Positions 7,295 through 14,750 of a DNA stretch of 64,000 nt are shown piece after piece. Position numbers and translations under genes: made by a program. The stretch is from positions 1 through 64,000 of the forward strand of contig NZ_JAQITE010000004.1 of NCBI RefSeq assembly GCF_028618595.1. The letters are read 5' to 3'. Each line of letters opens with the position of its first letter. The first letter of the stretch is position 1. The notes below the pieces were generated by a model that was given only the letters and a program-made list of their open reading frames with translations, had not been told where the DNA came from and did not search any database. Origin of the DNA: Bartonella sp. AU18XJBT. Lineage in GTDB: Bacteria; Pseudomonadota; Alphaproteobacteria; Rhizobiales; Rhizobiaceae.

Positions 7295-7876
7295 ATGATT
7301 TCAATAGATGCCTCTTTTCTTCATTGCCTTGCGCCTAAACTGGCACACCATGCGCGCCAAGATTTTATTATTGTTGAAATGGCACGAGCGTTGCCTAAAG
7401 CTTTGTCTTATGGTGCGATCACGACAGGTTTGCGTGTTGCACATTTTTTAAGCCAATGTGCCCATGAGAGTGATGGATTTTATACGGTGTGTGAATATGC
7501 CTCTGGGCGCGCTTATGAGGGGCGGCGTGATTTAGGTAATGTCAACCCTGGGGATGGGGTGCATTTTAAGGGGCGTGGTTTGATCCAATTAACGGGGCGG
7601 AATAATTATCGCCGTTTTACGAATTTTTGGCGCTTAGTCGATGAACAAGCGGTTGATTGTGAAGCATTTCCAGAAGTGGTGGAAAGATTTCCAGCAGCGC
7701 TTTGGTCTGCCATTTGGTTTTGGCAGATGAAAGGTTTGAATAGGTTTGCTGACCAAGATGATTTACTCAGAATTACTAGAGCAATTAATGGGGGCAAGAA
7801 TGGACTTGTGCAACGTTTGACGTATCTTAATCGCGCTAAAAAGCTTTTGGGGCTGTCATGCGAGGTGAAGTCATGA
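7295..7876 (+). CDS. Endolysin, GH19 chitinase-like
   Basis: 193 residues. The catalytic acid E58 lies in LSQCAHESDGF, followed by the second acidic region AYEGRRDLGN (75–81) and the substrate-binding run HFKGRGLIQLTGRNNY (90–105), all typical of phage GH19 lysozymes. It cuts peptidoglycan at the end of the lytic cycle. No signal peptide is visible, so it needs the holin next door to reach the wall. First gene after the dyad promoter; ends in an ATGA overlap with the holin. Confidence 0.92.
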   Translation: MISIDASFLHCLAPKLAHHARQDFIIVEMARALPKALSYGAITTGLRVAHFLSQCAHESDGFYTVCEYASGRAYEGRRDLGNVNPGDGVHFKGRGLIQLTGRNNYRRFTNFWRLVDEQAVDCEAFPEVVERFPAALWSAIWFWQMKGLNRFADQDDLLRITRAINGGKNGLVQRLTYLNRAKKLLGLSCEVKS

Positions 7877-8160
7877 AACCGTCTTATCGTGGTTCTCGAC
7901 GTTATTTATGGTGGTCCTTTTGGTTTGCTTGGGGGGTTATTTTTTTGCTCATTTCTGGTGGTTTGTGGGGTGCACCGCATATTGTTGATATGGCCAGCAT
8001 TTCTATTCCTTCGATGGTTGCGATTATCGTTGGCAATTTGGGTGTGCACCGCGGTTTTGGTTCTGTGGATTTTTCCAATAGGAAACATTCCCATAAGCGG
8101 CATAGCAGCTCCTATGATGGGGTGGAGATAACGGGGTGGGGGGATAAGCGCAATGTTTAA
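7873..8160 (+). CDS. Probable holin
   Basis: 95 residues from the ATG in the ATGA overlap with the endolysin. A longer frame opens 15 bases earlier but lacks a better start. Two hydrophobic segments (about 10–33, WWSFWFAWGVIFLLISGG; about 42–63) flank short polar loops, followed by a basic, serine/histidine-rich cytoplasmic tail. Position between endolysin and spanins, size and topology all fit a holin. I do not recognise a named holin family. Confidence 0.7.
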   Translation: MKPSYRGSRRYLWWSFWFAWGVIFLLISGGLWGAPHIVDMASISIPSMVAIIVGNLGVHRGFGSVDFSNRKHSHKRHSSSYDGVEITGWGDKRNV

Positions 8161-8491
8161 TCCACTTTCAAAACTGTCTTTTGGTTTGTTGTTTTTGGCA
8201 AGTGTGATGTTTACGGCTTTTGGCTTTATGAAAGCGCAAGTTTTAAAGGCGGAAAAGGCGCGTGATTTGTATTGGCAGTTGGAGATTGCCAAGGTTTCAG
8301 CACGTGCACAGCTTGAAATGGAGCGACAAAGGCAAGCCGCGTTTGAAGCCGAGCATCAAGCGCAAGGGGTGATTTCGGCTCTGGAACAAAAGCTAGTGAA
8401 AATGGAGAAGGTCAATGCAGTATTGCCAACTACTGGCTGTGGTATTGGGCTTGAGCGTGTGCGCTTGCTCAACACCCAAGCCAAGGGATAG
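8153..8491 (+). CDS. Inner-membrane spanin (Rz-like)
   Basis: 112 residues. A single N-terminal membrane segment (about 9–28, FGLLFLASVMFTAFGF) is followed by a long charged helix (30–88) that should form the periplasmic coiled coil. It overlaps the holin end by 8 bases and contains the start of the outer-membrane spanin in another frame, the classic Rz/Rz1 arrangement. Function: fusion of inner and outer membranes in the last lysis step. Confidence 0.75.
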   Translation: MFNPLSKLSFGLLFLASVMFTAFGFMKAQVLKAEKARDLYWQLEIAKVSARAQLEMERQRQAAFEAEHQAQGVISALEQKLVKMEKVNAVLPTTGCGIGLERVRLLNTQAKG

Positions 8492-8699
8492 TTTTGCGTA
8501 TCAGTTTTTATCGGTTGAATTGCCGCCTGTTGTTCGCATGGCGTGTGCCCGCCCATCTTTACTGCCAGAGCGTGCTTTGAATGGGCGCGAAGTGGTGCAC
8601 TATTGGAGCCGTGATCGCGCAGCTTTATTGATCTGCGAACAGCGCAGAAAAGCAGCGGAGAGAGCGCTTTTAGGCAATAGGGAGGGGGCTTTCAAGTGA
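8415..8699 (+). CDS. Outer-membrane spanin lipoprotein (Rz1-like)
   Basis: 94 residues. A lipoprotein signal (LLAVVLGLSVCAC) offers a lipobox cysteine at about residue 16 or 18, followed by a proline-containing segment. The first 77 bases lie inside the Rz-like gene in a different frame, which supports the pairing. It is longer than lambda Rz1, as in many separated or partly overlapping spanin pairs. It ends in a GTGA overlap with the next gene. Confidence 0.75.
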   Translation: MQYCQLLAVVLGLSVCACSTPKPRDSFAYQFLSVELPPVVRMACARPSLLPERALNGREVVHYWSRDRAALLICEQRRKAAERALLGNREGAFK

Positions 8700-9010
8700 A
8701 CTTGGATATCAGTGTGGCGAATGGTTGGTTGTCTTTGCTTTTATCGGTTATTGCGATTTGTGGGGTTTTGAGAGCCTATTTTTCTTCTGGTGCGCGGGAA
8801 ATGCTGAAAGACATGACAGTGCTTAAAGAGCGTGTGCAAAAGTTAGAGACGGAGATGGACTTTTTGCCTGATCGTGATGCGCTGCAAAGGTTGGAAGTAA
8901 ATATGGAACGTTTAGATGGTCGTCTCAATACGCTTTCTGCACAATTACAAACGGTGGGGGCGATTGGTGAGCGCTTGCAAGAGTTTTTATTGGAGAATGC
9001 CAAGAAATGA
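8696..9010 (+). CDS. DUF2730 protein (Mu gp25-like)
   Basis: 104 residues from a GTG that overlaps the previous stop. It has one N-terminal membrane segment (about 9–29) followed by a coiled coil (36–98) with the DUF2730 pattern of leucine/charged heptads. In Mu-like phages this gene always stands between the lysis genes and gp26/gp27. Function unknown. Confidence 0.8.
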   Translation: MNLDISVANGWLSLLLSVIAICGVLRAYFSSGAREMLKDMTVLKERVQKLETEMDFLPDRDALQRLEVNMERLDGRLNTLSAQLQTVGAIGERLQEFLLENAKK

Positions 9011-9363
9011 AAGCAGATATGGATAAAATCATCCGTGAAGAAGCGCGGTTGATTATTTTAAAAGGGCTTGCTTGTGAGCGCAGTGAAACTTTATCGAGTG
9101 CGATGATTGAGCGGCTTTTATACAGTTATGGTATTCGGCGTGATCGCGATTTTGTGCATAATGAACTGGCTTTTATGGAAGATCAAGGTGCTGTCACATT
9201 AAAACAGGCAGGTTCAGTTTTTCTTGCGGCATTAACAGAACGGGGAGCGCGTCATTTAGACCGAAGCTTTTCCATTGAGGGGATTAAGCGGCCTAAACGT
9301 TCATCAATAAAAGACGAGGTAAAAGATGCGCAAGGTCGGGCGTGGACGTTTAACGGCGATTGA
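9007..9363 (+). CDS. Mu gp26-like phage protein (VpaChn25_0724 family)
   Basis: 118 residues. Helical N-terminus, a winged-helix-like middle (LLYSYGIRRDRDFVHNELAFMEDQGAVTL... cut here as separate motifs YGIRRDRDFVHNELAFM and GAVTLKQ), and the family signature TERGARHLDR...IEGIKRPKR near 78–100. It joins the previous gene by an ATGA overlap and overlaps the next by 38 bases. Probably a structural or packaging accessory; not characterised. Confidence 0.75.
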   Translation: MKADMDKIIREEARLIILKGLACERSETLSSAMIERLLYSYGIRRDRDFVHNELAFMEDQGAVTLKQAGSVFLAALTERGARHLDRSFSIEGIKRPKRSSIKDEVKDAQGRAWTFNGD

Positions 9364-9907
9364 TTTATTGCCGCAAGCTTGTGATCAAATCATTGCTGTG
9401 GCTGCTGAGGCTTTAAATGGGCGTGAGAAGACACAAATGGCTATTTATGGTGAGTTTAAAGCGGCTTTGAAGGCTTTACAAAAGGAAACGGGTTTAAGTT
9501 TTTCCATTCCCTCTTTTTCCAGTTTTAATCGTTATTCTTTGCGTTTAGCGGTGATGTCACGGCGCTTAGAACAGACAAGAGAAATTGCAGCAAGCCTCTC
9601 GCAGCGCTTTGATGCCAAAGCTTCTGACAATATTACTCTTTTGACGGCGGCGGCGATTAAAGAACTGATTTTTTCGACATTGAGCAGTGGAAAAAGCCTT
9701 TCACCAAAGGCAGCCCAAGAATTGGCTAATGCGCTTAAAGGCGTGTTGGCGGCTGAACATTTGTCGACCACCAGACGGCAAAGATTAGAGAAGGATTTTG
9801 CCTCCAAAGCAAGTAAAGCGGTTGAGGTGGCAGCAGTCGCAGCGGGGCTCTCAGAAGAGACGGCACGGGCTATTCGCGCGCAAGTGTTGGGGGTTAAAAA
9901 TGACTGA
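9326..9907 (+). CDS. Small terminase subunit (Mu gp27-like, DUF3486)
   Basis: 193 residues. The start MRKVGRGRLTAIDLLP is the DUF3486 hallmark (RGRLS.iDlLP), then a helix-rich body. In Mu, gp27 sits directly before the large terminase and is taken to be the small, DNA-recognising subunit. The same arrangement holds here, with an 8-base overlap with the large subunit. Confidence 0.85.
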   Translation: MRKVGRGRLTAIDLLPQACDQIIAVAAEALNGREKTQMAIYGEFKAALKALQKETGLSFSIPSFSSFNRYSLRLAVMSRRLEQTREIAASLSQRFDAKASDNITLLTAAAIKELIFSTLSSGKSLSPKAAQELANALKGVLAAEHLSTTRRQRLEKDFASKASKAVEVAAVAAGLSEETARAIRAQVLGVKND

Positions 9908-11522
9908 AAGGCTTCCCTTAAAAAGTCATGTCTTTGATCATCAAAGTGGTTTTGATATTTGGCAGGCGAGTACTTTTCCAAAAGAGCAAGATCCTTTAGC
10001 GGAAGGGATTTTGATGGCGCATCAACGCGCATGGATTGAAGATAAGTCCCCATTAAAATTGGTTGAAAAGGGGCGGCGGACCGGCATTACTTTTGCGGAA
10101 GCTTTGGATGATACCCTTATTGCAGCAGCAACGCGTGAAGCTGGTGGCGATAATGTTTTTTATATTGGAGACACCAAAGAAAAGGGACGTGAATTTATTG
10201 GTTATGTGAGCAACTTTGCTTCAGCACTTACCAGAAATAGTGGGGATGTGGAGGAATTTTTATTCTCTGATCAAAAAGAGGATGGGTCAACAAAATATAT
10301 CTCTGCTTATCGGGTACGGTTTGCTTCAGGGTTTCGCATTGAAGCGCTCTCAAGCCGCCCTGAAAATATTCGCGGACTACAGGGCATTGTGGTGATTGAT
10401 GAGGCGGCGTTTCATCAAGATGTGCGCGCTGTTTTGGATGCGGTCAATGCTTTGTTGATTTGGGGAGGCAAGATCCGTGTGATCTCCACCCATAACGGTG
10501 TTTTAAACCCTTTCAATGAATTGATCCGTGAGGCGCGCGCAGGCAAAGTGCCTTTTTCGGTGCATTGTTACCCCTTTGGTGAAGCTGTTAAAAATGGCTT
10601 GTTTAAACGGGTTTGTGCCATGAAGGGGAAGGTGTGGAGTTTAGCATCTGAGCAACAATGGGAAAAGCAAATCCGTGCCTCTTATGGGGTGCGTTTGGCT
10701 GCTATGCGCCAAGAATTAGATGCGATACCGGCCGATCAAGAAGGGGCGGCTTTAACACGCTTACAGATTGAAAATTGTTGTGCGCCTGATATTGCGGTGT
10801 TGCGTTTTGCTTGTGTGGATGATTTTAAAAATCAATCGGATGATCAACGAAGTCAAGCTGCTCTTCATTGGTGTGAGGGGTGCTTAAAGCCTCTTCATAT
10901 TGGTCTTGACCGGCGGCGCCAACATGTTTTTGGCGTTGATTTTGCCAGATCGGGTGATGCGACGTCGATTGTTGTGATGGAAATTGGGCAAGATCTGGTG
11001 CGCCGTGTCCGGTTTATGGTGGAATTGCGCAATACGCCGTTTGACCAACAAAGAGAGATTTTATTTTATGTGGTGAATGGCTTGCCGCGTTTGTTGGGGG
11101 GCGCTTTGGATGCACGGGGCAATGGGGCTTATTTAGCCGAAAAAGCGGCGCAGCGTTATGGGGGGCTGGTGCGGGAAGTGCAATTGTCGCAAAGTTGGTA
11201 TGGCAAAGAGATGCCGGCTTATTTGGAAGCTTTTGGGGATGGGTCCATTGTTTTGCCGCGCGATAGTGACATTGTTGCGGATCATCAAGCGCTTGCTTAT
11301 GTCAATGGCATTGTGAAAATTCCAGACAATCATCGTTTTAAAGGCAGTGATGGTTTTATGCGCCATGGTGATAGCGCCATTGCTTGTGCTTTGGCTTATT
11401 TTGCTAGCCGGCAGACGCCTGAAATTTATGATTATACACCTGTGAGAGAGGCTTATGGTTTTGATGAAAGCTCACTCTTTTCAACGCCTTTTTTTTCAAC
11501 AATGCGATCAAAGATTTATTGA
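9900..11522 (+). CDS. Large terminase subunit (Mu gp28-like)
   Basis: 540 residues from the ATG at 9900. The frame is open for 34 more codons upstream, but those lie inside the small-subunit gene. A non-canonical Walker A region (VEKGRRTGIT, 55–64), Walker B GIVVIDEAA (162–170), coupling motif STHNG (196–200), and a C-terminal nuclease with acidic positions in FGVDFARSGD, ALDARGNG and HGDSAIA. It drives headful packaging of phage DNA into capsids. All motifs are present, so the packaging motor looks intact. Confidence 0.92.
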   Translation: MTERLPLKSHVFDHQSGFDIWQASTFPKEQDPLAEGILMAHQRAWIEDKSPLKLVEKGRRTGITFAEALDDTLIAAATREAGGDNVFYIGDTKEKGREFIGYVSNFASALTRNSGDVEEFLFSDQKEDGSTKYISAYRVRFASGFRIEALSSRPENIRGLQGIVVIDEAAFHQDVRAVLDAVNALLIWGGKIRVISTHNGVLNPFNELIREARAGKVPFSVHCYPFGEAVKNGLFKRVCAMKGKVWSLASEQQWEKQIRASYGVRLAAMRQELDAIPADQEGAALTRLQIENCCAPDIAVLRFACVDDFKNQSDDQRSQAALHWCEGCLKPLHIGLDRRRQHVFGVDFARSGDATSIVVMEIGQDLVRRVRFMVELRNTPFDQQREILFYVVNGLPRLLGGALDARGNGAYLAEKAAQRYGGLVREVQLSQSWYGKEMPAYLEAFGDGSIVLPRDSDIVADHQALAYVNGIVKIPDNHRFKGSDGFMRHGDSAIACALAYFASRQTPEIYDYTPVREAYGFDESSLFSTPFFSTMRSKIY

Positions 11523-11534
11523 TGGGATAATGAG

Positions 11535-13115
11535 ATGGTAAAACTTTTAGATCAGTGGGGCAGGGCGCTTAATATCAAAGGGTTGGAGCGTGAAGTTGCA
11601 AGCCCTACCATTAATGGTGTTCGTGATGTATGGTCACAAACCATTGTGAGTGGTCTAACCCCTGCGCAACTTGCCGATATTTTGCAACAGGCAGCACGGG
11701 GTTATCCAGAACAGTTTTTCCAACTTGCCGATGATATGGAAGAGCGTGATTTGCATTATCGTGCTGTGCTTGGCATGCGTAAAAATGCTTTGACAGGTGT
11801 GGAGCCTGGAGTGATTGCAGCAAGCAACAGTGCACAGGACAAAAAGATAGCAGATGCGGTGCGAGAAATGATTAGTGCACCCACCTTTGTTGATGATTAC
11901 GTGACGGATTTATTAGATGCTTTGGGTAAAGGTTATGCGATTGTTGAAACCTTGTGGGACAAGAGTGCTAAGGAATGGTGGCCGGTTGCTTGGAAATGGC
12001 GTGACCAGCGGTTTTTTCAATTAGATCGACGGGATGGTTTTCATTTGCGTTTAAAAGAAGAGGGGTCTCACTATGGGATTGAGTTGCCTGCTTATAAATT
12101 TTCCATTCACCGCCCAAAGTTAAAAAGTGGTTTACCTATCCGCACGGGGCTTGCACGCCTTGCAGCTTGGGCATTTCTTTTCAAGTCTTATACCTTAAAA
12201 GATTGGATGGCTTTCTTAGAAGTTTACGGCATGCCGTTGCGTGTGGGCAAATATGGTGCGAGTTCTTCTCATGAGGAACGGCGGGTTCTCATTCAAGCGG
12301 TGCGTGATTTATCTAGTGATGCGGCAGCGATTATTCCCAAAGAGATGGAGATTGAATTTATTGAAGCGGCAGGGGGCAGTGGCAATGCGGTTTTTGCCGC
12401 AAAGGCTGAATATTTAGATCGGCAGATCTCTAAAGGAGTATTGGGGCAAACGATGACGACGGATGATGGCGCGTCCTTTTCGCAAGCGCGCATTCATGAA
12501 AATGTGCGCCATGATATTGCCAGAGCTGATGCACGGCAATTGGCTTTGACAGCTAATCGTGATTTGATTGTGCCTTTTGTTGAGATTAATTTTGGGCGCC
12601 AAGAGCGCACCCCCCTTGTCTATTGGCCGATTTCGGAAAATGAAGATATTAAAGCCATTAGTGATGCTTTAGAAAAACTTGTGCCTCTAGGATTGCGTGT
12701 TGGGGCGCAAGAAGTGCGCAATAAGATTGGCTTTTCGCAACCAACAAAAGAAGAGGATGTTTTAAGGGCTGCTTCTCTTAGTCCTGATGATGCGGGGCAA
12801 CAAAAGGCTCATGTTTGTGCTGATTGTGGGGGTGCTTTTGATGTTTCTGTGACAAGAGAGGGTAAAAGTGGAAAAGAGCAGGGTGGGAAACATCACGACG
12901 AATTGGACCGACTTTCTGAAGAGGCTTTAAGTGACTGGGAAGAGGATTTAGAGCCCCTTTTAGAGCCTTTTAAAAAGCTTGTGAGAGAGGCTAAAAGTTA
13001 TGAGGATATCCTTAAAGGCTTGGATGAATTGTTAGGTGAGATGGATCATCATGCCTTGGCAGCACGCTTGGCAAAGGTGCAAATGATTGCGCGGGGACTG
13101 GGGTATCATGGATGA
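11535..13115 (+). CDS. Portal protein (Mu gp29-like, DUF935)
   Basis: 526 residues, close to Mu gp29 (512). The patterns RDLHYRAVLGMRKNAL..., ETLWDKSAKEWWPV and GQTMTTDDGASFSQA are typical of the DUF935 portals. A CADCGGAF pair of cysteines (about 432–437) occurs in the C-terminal region. Forms the ring through which DNA enters the head. It follows the terminase by 12 bp and overlaps the MuF gene by 8 bases. Confidence 0.9.
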   Translation: MVKLLDQWGRALNIKGLEREVASPTINGVRDVWSQTIVSGLTPAQLADILQQAARGYPEQFFQLADDMEERDLHYRAVLGMRKNALTGVEPGVIAASNSAQDKKIADAVREMISAPTFVDDYVTDLLDALGKGYAIVETLWDKSAKEWWPVAWKWRDQRFFQLDRRDGFHLRLKEEGSHYGIELPAYKFSIHRPKLKSGLPIRTGLARLAAWAFLFKSYTLKDWMAFLEVYGMPLRVGKYGASSSHEERRVLIQAVRDLSSDAAAIIPKEMEIEFIEAAGGSGNAVFAAKAEYLDRQISKGVLGQTMTTDDGASFSQARIHENVRHDIARADARQLALTANRDLIVPFVEINFGRQERTPLVYWPISENEDIKAISDALEKLVPLGLRVGAQEVRNKIGFSQPTKEEDVLRAASLSPDDAGQQKAHVCADCGGAFDVSVTREGKSGKEQGGKHHDELDRLSEEALSDWEEDLEPLLEPFKKLVREAKSYEDILKGLDELLGEMDHHALAARLAKVQMIARGLGYHG

Positions 13116-14313
13116 GGAACTTTTTAAAACAGCACCCAAAGAGGTCACCCGTTATTTTGCCGCCAAAAATATTGTTCCAAGCTTTGATTGGCGGGATATA
13201 GCACCAGAAGAGCATGCCTTTTCCTTTACGGTAGCAAAATCGGTAGGTTATGACATTTTGGATGAGTTTAAGCGAGCCGTTGGAGATGCCATAAAGCATC
13301 AAGTTCCTTTTCAAGAGTTTCAAAAAAATTTAATGCCGATTTTACAGGAAAAGGGTTGGTGGGGGAAAAAGGCCAGCATTGACCCGAAAACGGGTGAAAA
13401 GAGTGTGGTGCAATTGGGCAGTCCGCGGCGTTTAGAAACGGTCTATTGGGCGAATACCATGAGTGCCCATGCGGCAGGTGAATGGGAGCGCACACAAAAT
13501 AATAAAGAATTTTTGCCCTATCTCACCTATGCTTTGTCAAGTTCAGAACATAAGCGTTTAGAGCATGAAAGTTGGGTGGGGTTTACGGCACCTGTTGATG
13601 ATCCCATTTGGGATTGGCTTTATCCCCCCAATGGTTGGCGGTGTAAATGCAGTGTGCGACAGGTAAGCCGTTATGAGGCGGACAATTTAGGCTATGAAGA
13701 GGGGGTAGAGCCACTTCATGTTGAAAAGCAGGTTTGGCACAATAAACGGACGGGGAAAGTTGAGAAGATACCAAAGGGGATTGATCCTGGATGGCATTCT
13801 AATCCTGGGAAACATCGCTCACAAAATTTAAGCCGATTTTTGAGTGATAAAGTCTCTGTAATGGGGGACAATCGCAAGCGCATTGCCATTGAAGATATTG
13901 TGGGCTCACCACTTTTGGAAGCCATGTTTGAAGGACGTATGCCTCGCGGGTTTATACCCATTGCACCTATACCACAAAAGGTGCGTGATGTTTTTGCAGC
14001 GGAAAATTCTCTTATTCGCTTATCTTCAGACAGCGTAAAACATATTTTGTTAGAGCATCAAGCGCGGTCTCTTCACTTGGAGGATTTTCGAGGTGCCATT
14101 CAAACACTTATCCGCCCTCATGGCGTTATCAGACGTAAAGATACGCAGGGTGTTATGTTTTTTGGTGAAAGTGGTGGGGCATGGTGGCGCTTTGCAGTCA
14201 AATGGGTAGCAAGCAAACAAGAATGGTGGCTTATCTCGATGCATAAAAAGAGCTTTCGCGAAATTCAACGTTTGTTAAACGCGGCTGAAAAAAAGGGCGA
14301 GAGGTTGTTGTAA
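13108..14313 (+). CDS. MuF-type head morphogenesis protein with a probable C-terminal PBECR nuclease domain
   Basis: 401 residues from the ATG at 13108; the track frame opens at a TTG 21 bases earlier. The N-terminal two-thirds is the Mu gpF/SPP1 gp7 fold (ETVYWANTMSAHAAGEWERT; PPNGWRCKCSVRQVS, including the conserved RC.C). After about residue 285 the sequence changes to a compact segment (LSSDSVKHILLEHQ... RPHGVIRR... KQEWWLISMHKKSF) with the layout of the phage Barnase-EndoU-ColicinE5/D-RelE-like (PBECR) domains known to be fused to MuF proteins. The likely active residues are the H in KHILLEH and the S/K near the end. Toxin activity is inference. Confidence 0.85.
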   Translation: MDEELFKTAPKEVTRYFAAKNIVPSFDWRDIAPEEHAFSFTVAKSVGYDILDEFKRAVGDAIKHQVPFQEFQKNLMPILQEKGWWGKKASIDPKTGEKSVVQLGSPRRLETVYWANTMSAHAAGEWERTQNNKEFLPYLTYALSSSEHKRLEHESWVGFTAPVDDPIWDWLYPPNGWRCKCSVRQVSRYEADNLGYEEGVEPLHVEKQVWHNKRTGKVEKIPKGIDPGWHSNPGKHRSQNLSRFLSDKVSVMGDNRKRIAIEDIVGSPLLEAMFEGRMPRGFIPIAPIPQKVRDVFAAENSLIRLSSDSVKHILLEHQARSLHLEDFRGAIQTLIRPHGVIRRKDTQGVMFFGESGGAWWRFAVKWVASKQEWWLISMHKKSFREIQRLLNAAEKKGERLL

Positions 14314-14376
14314 AGAGAATACCGTAAAGCTCTGTTGGTGTTTGTGAGAAGGAACCGGTGTGTGAGGAAAAACGAG

Positions 14377-14445
14377 AAGGCGTGGAGGGCGGTCAACTCC
14401 TCGCAGGTCCGGTAAAACCGTCCTGGCAAAACTGGCTCACGCCTT
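14377..14445. ncRNA. Candidate structured phage RNA (three-way junction)
   Basis: The ends aaggcgtg and cacgcctt pair perfectly (8 bp). Inside, ggag/ctcc closes one hairpin, and cagg/cctg plus cggt/accg form a second around an AAA loop. The size and the outer-stem-plus-two-hairpins layout resemble phage antisense RNAs of the C4/P4-CI type, but I cannot confirm the family. I tested it as a tRNA and it fails. The strand is not certain because the fold is nearly symmetric. Confidence 0.45.
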
Positions 14446-14669
14446 ACATTCAATGATATAATGTTTTTAAGCCAAAAAGCAATCTTTAAAAAACGGCTTG
14501 AGAGAGGCTTTTTTGTGTGGAGTGATAAATTGTACCTTTCACTTCACAACGGCGCTCTATCGCCTTTGAAGTGCCTTTGAAAACGATTTTATGGGATGGT
14601 TTGGCACGGGGGTTTTACTCACAAGGAGAATAATAGGGAAAAGAGTGCTTTTTTGAGAAATGCTCTTTT

Positions 14670-14702
14670 GACTGACAGTGTCAGACTTATAGTGGGAGTA
14701 AG
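14670..14702 (+). promoter_or_regulatory. Dyad late-promoter element 2 (before head operon)
   Basis: ctgaca-g-tgtcag (14672–14684) followed by acttatagt and gggagtaag, matching the element at 7214–7246. Lies about 50 bp before the protease/scaffold start. Together they suggest two co-regulated late transcripts. Confidence 0.7.
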
Positions 14703-14750
14703 TTTCATGCATTGTATTGCCAATGACAATTGTAAAGCAATAGGCAATGT

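Larger units (their letters stand above)
14314..14750. other. 437-bp spacer between head operons
   Basis: No convincing gene. Holds a strongly structured 69-base element (14377–14445), a weak hairpin aaaagag/ctctttt at about 14640–14669, and the second dyad promoter. ORFs here on either strand lack ribosome sites or cross into the protease gene. Confidence 0.6.

Noticed and set aside
14377-14445. tRNA gene
   Set aside because: Length and closing stem fit, but no five-base-pair anticodon stem with a seven-base loop and no T-arm can be formed.
14265-14453. 62-codon minus-strand ORF
   Set aside because: Overlaps the MuF gene end and the structured element; no ribosome site. Its odd sequence follows from the RNA-like fold.
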